Source: Anoxybacillus tengchongensis (GTDB lineage: Bacteria > Bacillota > Bacilli > Bacillales > Anoxybacillaceae). From it: 64,000 nucleotides of DNA. Below are positions 20,036 to 28,402 of this stretch, in pieces; the stretch's first letter is position 1; the number at the start of each line of letters is the position of its first letter. A program made the translations under genes and the position numbers. The stretch spans positions 148,673 to 212,672 of the forward strand of contig NZ_JACHES010000005.1 of assembly GCF_014201585.1 (NCBI RefSeq). The letters are read 5' to 3'. The notes below the pieces were generated by a model. It saw nothing but the letters and a program-made list of their open reading frames with translations. It had not been told where the DNA came from and did no database searches.

Positions 20036-21001
20036 ATGAAAAAAATCATTTCACTCATGATGGCATTCGTTTTGTTGCTTGCCGCTGGGTGTTCACAAAC
20101 GAGCTCCTTTCAGCCGAAAGAGCGTGTGAAAATTGGCATTATGTTATCAGACGTCGGACTTGGCGATCAATCATTTAGCGACTCGGCATTTCAAGGGTTA
20201 ATGAAAGCGAGAGATGAGCTCGGCATCTTTTTTGACTACCGTGAGTTAAAAGAAACAGGAACGTATGAAAAAGGGTTAACAGAACTTGTTGAAGCAGGAA
20301 ACGATCTCGTCATCGGACTTGGCTTTATGGTGCAACAAGATTTAGAAAAAGTCGCAAAAAAATATCCGAAACAGCAATTTATATTAATTGACGCGGTATC
20401 TAACCTCCCAAACATTACGTCCATTACGTTTAAAGAAGATGAAGGGAGCTTTTTAGCAGGTGTTGTCGCAGCAATGCTGACGAAAACAAACAACGTCGGC
20501 TTCGTTGGTGGAGCGGATGTGCCATTGATTCGGAAGTTTGCGAACGGCTTTATTCAAGGGGTAAAAGCGGTGAAGCCAGAAGCAAACGTGCAAGAAGTGT
20601 ATGCCGGCAATTTTGGCGATGACAAGCTTGGAGCACAAATTGCCAAACAAATGATTGCCAACGGCGCAGATGTGTTGTATGCGGCGGCTGGGTTTACAGG
20701 TGTCGGGGTGCTACGCGAGGCGGAGATGAACAAAAAGTACGCGATCGGTGTCGATAGCGACCAATATTTTTATGCGGAAAAAGCGGTGGTCACATCGATG
20801 TTAAAAAATGTAGATGTTGCGTTATATACGGTCATTAAACAGTATGTTGAAAAGAAAGAAGTGCCAAAAGGAACGGTCGAACTTGGGTTAAAAGAAAACG
20901 GCGTCGATTTAGCACCGATTCGTGTCGTGACGCTCAGTCCAGAGCAACAGGCGACGCTTGAAAAATGGAAAGAAAAAGCGACAAACGGCATCACGCAATA
21001 A
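20036..21001 (+). CDS. BMP-family substrate-binding lipoprotein
   Basis: 321 aa. A lipoprotein signal (LLLAAGC, Cys about residue 19) is followed by a periplasmic-binding fold of the Bmp/PnrA group: KIGIMLSDVGLGDQSF, LVIGLGFMVQQDLEKVA, SFLAGVVAAMLTKT, FVGGADVPLIRKFANGF, DVLYAAAGFTG and IGVDSDQY. Family members bind nucleosides or act as ligand sensors. No ABC permease or ATPase is adjacent. The next gene, 12 bases on, is a chemoreceptor, so it may present its ligand to that receptor. A paralogue (med) sits at 41972. Confidence 0.88.
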   Translation: MKKIISLMMAFVLLLAAGCSQTSSFQPKERVKIGIMLSDVGLGDQSFSDSAFQGLMKARDELGIFFDYRELKETGTYEKGLTELVEAGNDLVIGLGFMVQQDLEKVAKKYPKQQFILIDAVSNLPNITSITFKEDEGSFLAGVVAAMLTKTNNVGFVGGADVPLIRKFANGFIQGVKAVKPEANVQEVYAGNFGDDKLGAQIAKQMIANGADVLYAAAGFTGVGVLREAEMNKKYAIGVDSDQYFYAEKAVVTSMLKNVDVALYTVIKQYVEKKEVPKGTVELGLKENGVDLAPIRVVTLSPEQQATLEKWKEKATNGITQ

Positions 21002-21013
21002 AGGAGGGATACG

Positions 21014-22666
21014 ATGTCGATTAAACAACGATTATTATTTCATTCATTAGCAACGCCAGTCATTGCCGGCGCTATTATTGTGTTTATTATTATAAATATG
21101 CTTTCGATTCAATCGTCCAACCAAGATTTCGTGCCGCTTATGATGAAGGCGCAACATTTACAAGCAGAGCTGAAAGCGACGAAGCAAAGTTTAAGCAACT
21201 ATGCGTATAGCCCAACAGAAGGAAATAAACAAGAAGTACTTATTCATTTGGAAGAATCAGAAAAGTTGCTTCGCGTATTAAATAAAGGACTGACCCAATC
21301 GTACATTCGTGCTGCACTTGAACAAGCGAATAAAAAATTTGACGTGCTAGCTAAAGAATCGAAAGCGGCACTTGATGGGCGGAACGTAGCAGAAATTCGC
21401 CGCCAATCGATGCGAGCAGAAGGGGTATTAAACGATATATATGTCGTCAACACATATGTGAGCGAATATTATACGTACATGCAACAAACGTTACAAAAAC
21501 AAATTTCAGGCGTTATTACGATTTCGATTATTGCGATTGCAGTGGTGTTATTGTTTGCAGGATTTAGCGGATTTAGACTAACACAAAAAATTACGGTGCC
21601 GCTAAGAAAAATCGCTGAAAATGCGAAACAAATTGCAAGCGGCGATTTGCGTATTGAGACTGTGAAGTATAGCGGGAGAGACGAGCTTGCTGATTTAAAT
21701 GAAGCATTTGCAACGATGGCTGATCAGCTGAATGGCTTGCTTCAATCGGTTGATACAGTCAGTAAGCAAGTAGAGGCGTTTGCGAAAGAAATTGATGAGG
21801 AAACAAAAACGTTAACAGAAATTAATAATCAAGTAGCTGTATCAACAAACGAATTGTCCGCTGGAGCGCAAAGCATTTCTGAAGATTTACAACATGCGGT
21901 ACAACTCATTGAACGAATGGAACATACTGTACAAGAAAACGTTGGGCGCACTGAACAAACGGCTCGTTATAGCGATGAAGCGGTCGAAGCGATTGTGCAC
22001 GGTCAAGCGGCGTTAGCGGAACAAAAAGCGTTTATTGATGAAAATGCACAGGCGACTGCCTCTATTGAACAATCGACGGAACAGTTTGCGACGTATGCAA
22101 GAAAAATTGAAGATATGGCAAAAGCAGTATCCGACATTGCAACGCAAACGAACTTATTGGCGTTGAATGCGGCGATTGAAGCGGCGCGAGCAGGAGAAGC
22201 AGGAAAAGGGTTTGCGGTTGTCGCTGAAGAAGTGCGCAAACTTGCGGAAGAATCATCGAAAGCGACAAGCCAAATTTTTGAGATGGTTCACCTCATTCAA
22301 TCGGGGTTAACGAACGTCACCGAAGCCGTTCGTCGTGGGGTAGATATTGCTGAAGCACAAACGAAAGCCATTGAAACGACGACAGAGGCGTTTAGTGCTA
22401 TTGAGAAAAAAGTACACCATATTACGACCGATATTCAAGCGCTTGTCATCGGCATGAATGAATCGAAAGAGCTTGGCAAAAACGTCTTGCAAAACGTTGA
22501 AAGCATTAGTGCGGTCGTTGAACAATCGGCAGCAGGCAGCGAAGAAATTGCCGCGTCGATGGTGGAGCAGTTAGAAGCGTTCAAAAAAATGAGCGAAAAA
22601 GTGACGACGTTGCGTCAACTTACAGATGATTTACAACGGACGATGGCAAAGTTTCAAATGAAATAG
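21014..22666 (+). CDS. Methyl-accepting chemotaxis protein
   Basis: 550 aa. TM1 lies at about residues 13-33, an extracytoplasmic four-helix-type sensor of ~130 residues follows, TM2 is at about 165-187, then a HAMP domain ([21 protein letters not shown]) and a long coiled-coil signalling domain. The tip contains the conserved hairpin [24 protein letters not shown] aaggaggg. It follows the BMP lipoprotein gene by 12 bases under the same sigma-D type promoter. The substrate cannot be read from the sequence. Confidence 0.93.
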   Translation: MSIKQRLLFHSLATPVIAGAIIVFIIINMLSIQSSNQDFVPLMMKAQHLQAELKATKQSLSNYAYSPTEGNKQEVLIHLEESEKLLRVLNKGLTQSYIRAALEQANKKFDVLAKESKAALDGRNVAEIRRQSMRAEGVLNDIYVVNTYVSEYYTYMQQTLQKQISGVITISIIAIAVVLLFAGFSGFRLTQKITVPLRKIAENAKQIASGDLRIETVKYSGRDELADLNEAFATMADQLNGLLQSVDTVSKQVEAFAKEIDEETKTLTEINNQVAVSTNELSAGAQSISEDLQHAVQLIERMEHTVQENVGRTEQTARYSDEAVEAIVHGQAALAEQKAFIDENAQATASIEQSTEQFATYARKIEDMAKAVSDIATQTNLLALNAAIEAARAGEAGKGFAVVAEEVRKLAEESSKATSQIFEMVHLIQSGLTNVTEAVRRGVDIAEAQTKAIETTTEAFSAIEKKVHHITTDIQALVIGMNESKELGKNVLQNVESISAVVEQSAAGSEEIAASMVEQLEAFKKMSEKVTTLRQLTDDLQRTMAKFQMK

Positions 22667-22696
22667 AAAAAGATGCTCCGCGCGAGCATCTTTTTC
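22666..22696 (+). terminator. Terminator of the chemoreceptor gene
   Basis: 13-bp perfect stem gaaaaagatgctc/gagcatctttttc with a CGCGC loop. The first base is the last base of the stop codon. Confidence 0.85.
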
Positions 22697-22697
22697 T

Positions 22698-22823
22698 TTA
22701 CAAATGATTCGTTTCTTTTGAGTAGGCGCGTTTGCCAGCTTGACGGTTTTTTTCGCGCTCCATATTTTTTTCGTGTCGTTTGGCATTATTGTCTTTTGCT
22801 TTTTTGTCGTTATCGCTTGTCAT
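22698..22823 (-). CDS. Small, highly charged 41-aa protein
   Basis: ATG 22823 preceded by AAAGGGGGC on the - strand; stop at 22698-22700. The product is almost entirely Lys, Arg, Glu, Asp and Asn (KKAKDNNAKRHEKNMEREKN) and ends KETNHL. It resembles, from memory, a short uncharacterised Bacillaceae family (DUF3941-like), but I cannot confirm that. It shares the stretch between the chemoreceptor terminator and degV. No transmembrane segment; function unknown. Confidence 0.7.
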   Translation of the reverse strand: MTSDNDKKAKDNNAKRHEKNMEREKNRQAGKRAYSKETNHL

Positions 22824-22852
22824 ATTCTTGCCCCCTTTGAAAAGTAGTGTAA

Positions 22853-23716
22853 TCATTGCTCGAGTTGTTTATTCAAGAAAAAGAGGGCGATCGTGCCTGG
22901 ACCAGCATGCGCTCCGATGGCGCCGCCAATTTCAGAAATGAAAAATTGTTTGCAACCGAACGTTTCTTCAATCATCGCTTTTAGTTCGAGCGCCGTTTGT
23001 TCGTCATCGCCGTGACTAATGCCGATGAGTTGGTTTTGCACGTCTGCTCCGCGCTCTTGCATAAGTTCGACCATGCGCTTCAGTACTTTTTTCCGTCCGC
23101 GCACTTTTTCAATCGGAATTAACTTTCCGTCCTCGACGTGAAGAAGCGGTTTAATGTTTAATACTCCACCGACAAACGCCGCTGTTTTGCTGACGCGCCC
23201 GCCACGTGCTAAATATTGCAAATCATCGACCGTAAAAATATGTTCCATATGACGACAATACGTTTCAATGGTTGTCACGACATGTTCATACGGCATGTCG
23301 CTTTCCGCAAGCTCAACCGCTTTTTTCACGACAAGCCCAAGACCGAGTGAGGCGCATTTCGAGTCGATGACCGTCAATTTTGCGTGAGGGTATTGTTCAA
23401 GCACATCGTTTTTTATCATGACAGCTGTTTGATATGTACCTGACAAAGCGGAAGAAAAGGCAATATAAATGGCAGGGATGTTTTCTTTGGCGAATGTCGT
23501 AAATAGCTCTTCCATTTGTGAAGGTTTTGCTTGCGACGTTTTCGGTGCATCCCCATTGCGCATCGCATCGTACACTTGCTTTGGTTGAATGGTTAGTTGG
23601 TCGTCGTAGTCGCGGTCGTTTATATGTACAGCTAACGGTAAAAAAGCAATTTGTTTTTCTTGTATAAAAGAAAGTGGCAAATCGCACCCGCTATCCGCTA
23701 TAATTTTAATATTCAT
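22853..23716 (-). CDS. yitS: DegV family fatty-acid-binding protein (YitS)
   Basis: 287 aa. It starts [15 protein letters not shown] and has [13 protein letters not shown] and [11 protein letters not shown], the fatty-acid pocket motifs of DegV proteins, which deliver fatty acids to FakA-type kinases. Position next to yitT, yitU and yitV matches B. subtilis yitS. ATG 23716 is chosen because AGGGGTG is about 7 bases upstream; an ATG at 23722 is too close to it. Confidence 0.9.
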   Translation of the reverse strand: MNIKIIADSGCDLPLSFIQEKQIAFLPLAVHINDRDYDDQLTIQPKQVYDAMRNGDAPKTSQAKPSQMEELFTTFAKENIPAIYIAFSSALSGTYQTAVMIKNDVLEQYPHAKLTVIDSKCASLGLGLVVKKAVELAESDMPYEHVVTTIETYCRHMEHIFTVDDLQYLARGGRVSKTAAFVGGVLNIKPLLHVEDGKLIPIEKVRGRKKVLKRMVELMQERGADVQNQLIGISHGDDEQTALELKAMIEETFGCKQFFISEIGGAIGAHAGPGTIALFFLNKQLEQ

Positions 23717-23747
23717 TTCCATCACCCCTATGTATGTACTTATTTTA

Positions 23748-23776
23748 AGTGTAGCGATTATGATGAAAAAAAACAA
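23748..23776 (-). promoter_or_regulatory. Candidate promoter of yitS
   Basis: On the - strand TTGTTT, 17 bases, TACACT, with the predicted start of transcription about 25 bases before the yitS ATG. Confidence 0.5.
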
Positions 23777-23803
23777 TCTTAGTGCTTTGTAGGAGGATGT
23801 TCT

Positions 23804-24637
23804 GTGGACGTAAAAAAACTATTTGTCGTCATCATCGGTGGATTATTAAACGCCATCGGCATGAATTTATTTTTAATTCCAGCGAACGTATATACGAGCG
23901 GGTTTGCTGGAGCTGCACAGCTTATTTCTAAAGTTGTCGGCGACTACACACCTTATGCGATTTCGACAGGTTTGTTGCTTTTTGTATTTAACATTCCTGT
24001 CGCTATTTTAGGATGGAAAAAAGTAGGGAAGTCGTTTACGTTTTATAGCTTTTTGAGCGTTGTATTTATGTCGCTATTTCTCGAACTCATTCCCGTTCGT
24101 TCGCTTTCTGAAGATATTTTATTAAATGCGGTATTCGGTGGGGTCATTGCAGCTGTCGGAACGGGTTGGACGTTAAAATGGGGGGCGTCGACAGGGGGAC
24201 TAGATATTATTGCGCTCGTGTTGTCGCGCGTAAACGATCGATCTGTTGGGACGTACATTTTTGCGCTTAACTCGATTATTATTTTAACGGCTGGATATAT
24301 GTACGGTTGGGAGAAGGCGCTATATACGCTCGTGACGTTATATGTGACAACGCGCGTCATTGATGCGATTCATACGCGCCATCAAAAATTAACAGCGCTT
24401 ATTATTACGACAAAAGGGGAAGAGATGAAACAAGCGATCAAATCGCAAATGATTCGAGGCATTACTGTCATTCCAGCAAAAGGTGCATTTTTAAATGAAG
24501 ATAAAGATATGTTAATGATCGTCATTACACGTTATGAATTGTTTGATTTAAAGCGCATTATTAAAGAAGTCGACCCGAAAGCGTTCACGAACATCATGCA
24601 AACGACAGAAGTCGTCGGGTTTTTTAGAAAAGAGTAA
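23804..24637 (+). CDS. yitT: YitT family membrane protein
   Basis: 277 aa with about five to six N-terminal membrane segments ([66 protein letters not shown]) and a C-terminal soluble DUF2179 domain (~190-277, [18 protein letters not shown]). Transport function is suspected for the family but not established. GTG 23804 follows aggagga by 8 bases. It is divergent from yitS, and the pair matches yitS-yitT in B. subtilis. Confidence 0.9.
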   Translation: MDVKKLFVVIIGGLLNAIGMNLFLIPANVYTSGFAGAAQLISKVVGDYTPYAISTGLLLFVFNIPVAILGWKKVGKSFTFYSFLSVVFMSLFLELIPVRSLSEDILLNAVFGGVIAAVGTGWTLKWGASTGGLDIIALVLSRVNDRSVGTYIFALNSIIILTAGYMYGWEKALYTLVTLYVTTRVIDAIHTRHQKLTALIITTKGEEMKQAIKSQMIRGITVIPAKGAFLNEDKDMLMIVITRYELFDLKRIIKEVDPKAFTNIMQTTEVVGFFRKE

Positions 24638-24663
24638 AAGCTGCGCGACGTGCGCAGCTTTTT
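24636..24663. terminator. Bidirectional terminator between yitT and the small-protein gene
   Basis: 11-bp stem aaaagctgcgc/gcgcagctttt with loop GACGT, with T runs on both strands. The stop codons of both convergent genes touch the stem (yitT TAA at 24635-24637, the other at 24662-24664). Confidence 0.85.
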
Positions 24664-24835
24664 ACAAAGTATCAAGTTCATCTTGTAAATCGTGTAGTTG
24701 TCTTCGCTCGGCGTCGTTAGCGTTCGCAAAAGCGGATGAAAGCGTATTTTTTGCGACAGCGATCGCGCGTTCTGTGCGCTCTGCTTTCGCTTTGGCAACC
24801 GCCTTTTTCGCTTGTTGAAATAACGGATTCCCCAT
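24662..24835 (-). CDS. DUF3813-like small protein
   Basis: 57 aa, helical and charged: NPLFQQAKKAVAKAKAERTE, then NDAERRQLHDLQDELDTL. This looks like the DUF3813 family found next to yitT/yitU in Bacillaceae (I recall B. subtilis yizC there, from memory). ATG 24835 has TTGGGGGA upstream and follows the stop of the 50-aa gene by one base, so the two form an operon. Function unknown. Confidence 0.75.
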   Translation of the reverse strand: MGNPLFQQAKKAVAKAKAERTERAIAVAKNTLSSAFANANDAERRQLHDLQDELDTL

Positions 24836-24836
24836 A

Positions 24837-24989
24837 TTAAAATCCCCCAAGATTTGCATGATCCGCTTTTTCTGCTTTGCGTCGTTCCGCTTCTTCATAC
24901 GTCATATGATATGGAATGCGCTCATCATGTTTATACACTGCATCGGCACCTTGTTGAACGAAACGTTTTGATTTATTTCGTTTACCCAC
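24837..24989 (-). CDS. Small basic 50-aa protein with GTG start
   Basis: Starts at GTG 24989 behind AAGGGGGAA; the open frame extends 60 bases upstream into the repeat-rich promoter. The product (GKRNKSKRFVQQGADAVYKH, then YHMTYEEAERRKAEKADHAN) is soluble with a basic N-terminus and a helical acidic/basic C-terminus. I do not recognise the family. Codon pattern and RBS make it a believable gene, co-transcribed with the DUF3813-like gene. Confidence 0.65.
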   Translation of the reverse strand: MGKRNKSKRFVQQGADAVYKHDERIPYHMTYEEAERRKAEKADHANLGGF

Positions 24990-25017
24990 ACGACATTCCC
25001 CCTTGTTTGCCGCTTGT

Positions 25018-25056
25018 GACGCATATGGCGTCGCATATAGTTTGCGCATATGGCGC
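25018..25056. repeat. Three phased CGCATAT repeats upstream of the small-protein operon
   Basis: CGCATATGGCG occurs at 25020-25030 and 25045-25055, and a third CGCATAT at 25032-25038. The two full copies sit in short inverted repeats (gacgc..gcgtc and gcgc..gcgc). Offsets of 12 and 13 bases place them roughly on one face of the helix. This could be an operator for the - strand operon. Confidence 0.5.
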
Positions 25057-25077
25057 TACAATACGTGAGGGAATTTT

Positions 25078-25884
25078 TTATAACTTTAATAATGATTGCA
25101 AATAAATAGCGATGCCATCTTCTTCATTTGTTTTTGTCACATCGTCTGCGATTGCTTTAAGCGGTTCAATCGCATTGCCCATCGCAACGCCTACGCCTGC
25201 CCATTTTAACATCTCGATATCGTTATCTTCATCGCCAAAAGCGATGACACGCTCGCGTGGGATGCCGTAAAAAGAAGCAATTTTTTCAAGACCGACCGCT
25301 TTATGAATGCCGGTACGGACGATTTCGATGACGTGCCACGGGGCTGTCCAACTGCGATGGTCGATGACGTTTGCGTGCACTTCTGACAAATATGTGCGAA
25401 TGTGCTCAACGTTTTGTTCGTCAGATAAAATTAAAATGCTTGTCGGCTCTTTACGTAAAATGTCATGCAAGTTTCCGATATATACGTTTGGGTTCCCTAA
25501 ATTAAATAAATCAAGCAACTGCTCGTCATGTTCATGAAAATAAACATCATCCATCACTTCGGCTAAAATGTTGCGCACGTTGTACTTTCGGCTTACTTCA
25601 ACAATTTCTCTTACCGTTTCTAACTGCAATGGCGTATGGTACATCCCCCAACTGTCGTCTTTCGGATGATGGACGAATGCACCGTTAAAATTAACGATCG
25701 GTGTCGTTAAGTCGAGTTGTTCATAATACATTTTGCTGGCACGATACGGTCGTCCTGTCGCAATGACAACGATATGACCGGCTTGCTTTGCTTGTTGAAT
25801 GACATCGTATGTACGATCAGAAATCGTTTTATTCTCTTTTAATAACGTGCCGTCTAAATCAAGCGCAATTAAATGTTGTTCCAT
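25078..25884 (-). CDS. yitU: HAD-superfamily (Cof-type) phosphatase YitU
   Basis: 268 aa. HAD motif I is ALDLDGTLL near the N-terminus, motif II ATGRP, and motif IV FGDEDNDIEML; the large C2 cap between them is typical of the Cof subfamily. Such enzymes dephosphorylate sugar phosphates, FMN or pyridoxal phosphate; B. subtilis YitU has been linked to the riboflavin-pathway phosphatase step. The substrate is not readable here. ATG 25884 follows AAAAGGGGAA. Confidence 0.92.
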   Translation of the reverse strand: MEQHLIALDLDGTLLKENKTISDRTYDVIQQAKQAGHIVVIATGRPYRASKMYYEQLDLTTPIVNFNGAFVHHPKDDSWGMYHTPLQLETVREIVEVSRKYNVRNILAEVMDDVYFHEHDEQLLDLFNLGNPNVYIGNLHDILRKEPTSILILSDEQNVEHIRTYLSEVHANVIDHRSWTAPWHVIEIVRTGIHKAVGLEKIASFYGIPRERVIAFGDEDNDIEMLKWAGVGVAMGNAIEPLKAIADDVTKTNEEDGIAIYLQSLLKL

Positions 25885-25920
25885 CGTCGTTCCCCTTTTC
25901 GTTAAAATCGTTTCTTTATT

Positions 25921-25950
25921 AGTGTATCGTTTTTCCAAAATATTTGTCTA
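25921..25950 (-). promoter_or_regulatory. Candidate promoter of yitU
   Basis: On the - strand TAGACA, 18 bases, TACACT, about 30 bases before the yitU ATG. Confidence 0.45.
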
Positions 25951-25992
25951 TATGGTAAGATAATGTTAAAACATAAACTGGGAGATGAGAAC

Positions 25993-26748
25993 ATGGTGTC
26001 AATTATTCGCGAGTCGATCGCAAACGTTCCGTGTTTGCATGTAGTGAAAGAAGATGATAAACATCATATGCGCCCACTTGTCATTTTTATTCATGGATTT
26101 ACGAGCGCGAAAGAGCATAATCTCCATTTCGGCTATTTGCTTGCGGAAGCTGGATATCGTGTCGTTTTGCCGGATGCGTTGTATCATGGGGAACGTCCAA
26201 ATCCGCTTTCTGACAATGAATTACATTTGTCGTTTTGGGATATTGTGTTAACGACTATTCGCGAATTAGAACAAATAAAAAATGAGCTTGTGGCGCGAGA
26301 ACTTGTTGATCCAAAGCGCATTGGCGTCGTTGGGACATCGATGGGGGGCATTGTGACGTTCGGTGCGTTGACGCAATATGACTGGATTCGCGTAGCAGGT
26401 TCGCTTATGGGAAGCCCGTGCTATCAAACGTTTTTTGATTTGCAATTGCAGTTTGCCGAGCGAAAAGGGATGACATTGCCACTTTCTAAACAGCAACTCG
26501 ACGCGTTACGCAACACATTAACGGTATACGATTTATCGCTACAACTAGAAAAATTAAACGGTCGTCCGCTTTTCATTTGGCATGGAAAACAAGATGACGT
26601 CGTTCCGTTTGATTATACATACGCCTTTTATAAACAAATCGAACCGTTTCATCAGCCGCTTACAATGCTAGTTGATGAACATGCGGGGCATAAAGTGACG
26701 CGCGAGGCGTTTTTACAAACGGTTCAATGGTTTGTCACACATTTATAA
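25993..26748 (+). CDS. yitV: Alpha/beta hydrolase, YitV-like esterase
   Basis: 251 aa with a complete serine-hydrolase set: FIHGFTSAKEHN (oxyanion region), nucleophile Ser in VGTSMGG, Asp in HGKQDDVVPF and His in DEHAGHKVT. The substrate is unknown. ATG 25993 follows gggagatgag. It is divergent from yitU, as in B. subtilis. Confidence 0.9.
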   Translation: MVSIIRESIANVPCLHVVKEDDKHHMRPLVIFIHGFTSAKEHNLHFGYLLAEAGYRVVLPDALYHGERPNPLSDNELHLSFWDIVLTTIRELEQIKNELVARELVDPKRIGVVGTSMGGIVTFGALTQYDWIRVAGSLMGSPCYQTFFDLQLQFAERKGMTLPLSKQQLDALRNTLTVYDLSLQLEKLNGRPLFIWHGKQDDVVPFDYTYAFYKQIEPFHQPLTMLVDEHAGHKVTREAFLQTVQWFVTHL

Positions 26749-26753
26749 AAATA

Positions 26754-26769
26754 TGTGATGAGAGTCACA
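26754..26769. promoter_or_regulatory. FNR/CRP-type operator TGTGA-N6-TCACA
   Basis: A perfect palindromic consensus (TGTGA at 26754-26758, TCACA at 26765-26769). Its centre is 41.5 bases before the start predicted from the -10 TACAAT at 26791-26796, the class II activator position. An fnr gene is found 0.8 kb away. Confidence 0.75.
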
Positions 26770-26790
26770 AAAAAAGAGGGAAGGTGATGA

Positions 26791-26796
26791 TACAAT
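26791..26796 (+). promoter_or_regulatory. -10 box of the YwiC-like gene
   Basis: TACAAT, 23 bases before the ATG. No TTGACA-like -35 is present at the expected place, where the FNR-type site sits instead, as is usual for activator-dependent promoters. Confidence 0.55.
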
Positions 26797-26818
26797 CGAA
26801 GATGAAGGAGGGGATGTG

Positions 26819-27526
26819 ATGGTTATTCCAAAACAACACGGCGCTTGGGCGATGTTAATTATTCCGTTTTTGTTTGGTATCGATATCGGTCAGGCGACGT
26901 GGCTTCATCTTCCACTTTTTATCGCATGGTTTTTTCTTTATTTAGCGACGTATATATGGACGTTAATCGTGAAAAAACAAGCGAACGCTCGTCATAAACA
27001 ATGGTTTGCCACATATATGTTGATCGCGCTCGTCTTTGTCGCAATTCCACTTGCTTACAAACCGACGCTTTTGTATTTCGGTTTAGTTATGATTCCATTT
27101 TTTGTCGTCAACATGTATTTTGCGAAAAAGAAAAAAGAGCGTTCGTTTACAAATGATGTCGCTGCAATTATCAACTTTTCGATTGGCGGGCTTGGAAGTT
27201 ATTACATCGGTACAGGGAACATCGATGAAAAAGCATGGTTGTTGTTTGTTGTCTCGATGTTATTTTTCATCGGAAGTACATTTTACGTCAAAACGATGAT
27301 TCGCGAAAAAAATAACCCACGCTATAAGTGGGCATCATGGTTGTTCCATATCATCATCATTGTCGCATGTGTGGCAACGGGAAACGGTTGGCTTGCTCTC
27401 GCGTATGTACCAAGCGTCGTGCGTGCCATTTATTTTTATGGAAAAGCGATGTCGATTAAAAAAGTAGGGATTTATGAAATTGTAAATGCTGTTTATTTTG
27501 CGCTTGTTATCATGATTATTTATTAA
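26819..27526 (+). CDS. ywiC: YwiC-like integral membrane protein
   Basis: 235 aa. The N-terminal PKQHGAWAMLIIPFL is the signature of YwiC-like proteins; about seven hydrophobic segments follow, with positively charged loops such as YFAKKKKERS. In B. subtilis ywiC lies in the narK-fnr region, and here it is convergent with fnr. Function unknown; the FNR-type promoter suggests a role when oxygen is low. ATG 26819 is preferred over GTG 26816, with aaggagggg upstream. Confidence 0.85.
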   Translation: MVIPKQHGAWAMLIIPFLFGIDIGQATWLHLPLFIAWFFLYLATYIWTLIVKKQANARHKQWFATYMLIALVFVAIPLAYKPTLLYFGLVMIPFFVVNMYFAKKKKERSFTNDVAAIINFSIGGLGSYYIGTGNIDEKAWLLFVVSMLFFIGSTFYVKTMIREKNNPRYKWASWLFHIIIIVACVATGNGWLALAYVPSVVRAIYFYGKAMSIKKVGIYEIVNAVYFALVIMIIY

Positions 27527-27547
27527 GCCGACAAATGTGTCGGCTTA
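27524..27547. terminator. Bidirectional terminator between ywiC-like gene and fnr
   Basis: Perfect 10-bp stem taagccgaca/tgtcggctta with loop AATG. The outermost TAA of each arm is the stop codon of the gene on that strand (27524-27526 and 27545-27547). Confidence 0.85.
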
Positions 27548-28228
27548 TTTCATGTTACATATATCAATGGGGCAGCCTTCACAGCGAATTTCATCTTTTA
27601 AAAATTGCACATCGTGAATCGTGATTTTCCCTTTCTCGACGGAAATGATCTCAAGCTCTTTTAATTCTTTTAATAAGCGGCTGACGACTTCGCGGGCGCT
27701 GCCGCAAAAGTTGGCAAGCTCTTGGTTTGTCATTGGGAAGTCGATTAAAATGCCGTCGTCTGTTTCGACCCCATAGCTATTTGCTAACCGAATAAGTGTG
27801 GAATACAGTGCCCCTTTTTTTCCGTGTAAAATTAAATCGCGTATTTTCGTTTGCATCCGCTGTAATTGTAAATGAATCCATTGCATAAATTGCAACGCAA
27901 ACACATGATCTATCAACAATTTTTCTTCGAGTTGCTGCTTGTTAATCACAGCTAACGTTCCTGTTTCCATCATTTTTGCGCTGACGGTACATGTGCACGT
28001 CAACTGGAACGGAACGATCTCCCCAAACGCATCGCCTTGCTCACAAATGCGAAGCAACAGTTCGCGTCCTTCCTCGGTCGTTTTGCTTAATTGTACTTTT
28101 CCTTTGCATACAATATATAGTTCGTTTGTCGTTTCCCCTTCGCGAAAAATATATTCTCCTTTTTGTATGTCGATGATATGGTGAGGGAGGGAAAGAAGCT
28201 CGGATAAGGAGATCGGTCGAATTGTCAT
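27545..28228 (-). CDS. fnr: Anaerobic regulator Fnr (CRP/FNR family, C-terminal Fe-S cluster type)
   Basis: 227 aa. cNMP-like sensor domain at ~20-120, helix-turn-helix at ~167-190 (MTNQELANFCGSAREVVSRLL). Cysteines 216, 219 and 224 (CEGCPIDIC) near the end have the same C-x2-C-x4-C spacing and distance from the C-terminus as the 4Fe-4S ligands of B. subtilis Fnr; Asp131 is near where the fourth ligand is expected. It would activate genes in the absence of oxygen. ATG 28228 follows AAAGGTGG. Confidence 0.93.
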   Translation of the reverse strand: MTIRPISLSELLSLPHHIIDIQKGEYIFREGETTNELYIVCKGKVQLSKTTEEGRELLLRICEQGDAFGEIVPFQLTCTCTVSAKMMETGTLAVINKQQLEEKLLIDHVFALQFMQWIHLQLQRMQTKIRDLILHGKKGALYSTLIRLANSYGVETDDGILIDFPMTNQELANFCGSAREVVSRLLKELKELEIISVEKGKITIHDVQFLKDEIRCEGCPIDICNMK

Positions 28229-28260
28229 ACGCTAACCACCTTTTGTTGTTATCTAATTCC

Positions 28261-28289
28261 ATTAAAAAGAAAAATATATATGGCGTCAA
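28261..28289 (-). promoter_or_regulatory. Promoter of fnr
   Basis: On the - strand TTGACG, 17 bases, TTTAAT, about 30 bases before the fnr ATG. I see no FNR-type palindrome in this intergenic region. Confidence 0.65.
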
Positions 28290-28329
28290 TAAAGGAAGTG
28301 GAAAAACGAAAAAATATTTAAATATACAT

Positions 28330-28358
28330 TTGATTTTATTTTTATGCAGTATTATAAT
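28330..28358 (+). promoter_or_regulatory. Promoter of the arginine operon
   Basis: TTGATT (28330-28335), 17 bases, TATAAT (28353-28358). The spacer and the ~30 bases after it are almost pure A/T, suitable for an ArgR/AhrC operator, but I do not see a convincing full ARG box here. Confidence 0.75.
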
Positions 28359-28402
28359 GATAACTAAATTTATAAAATATACAGAAAGTGGGGAACGGTT
28401 TG

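Noticed and set aside
28336..28353. ARG box at the argC promoter spacer
   Set aside because: tttatttttatgca resembles half a site only; the other half is missing, so I did not list it.
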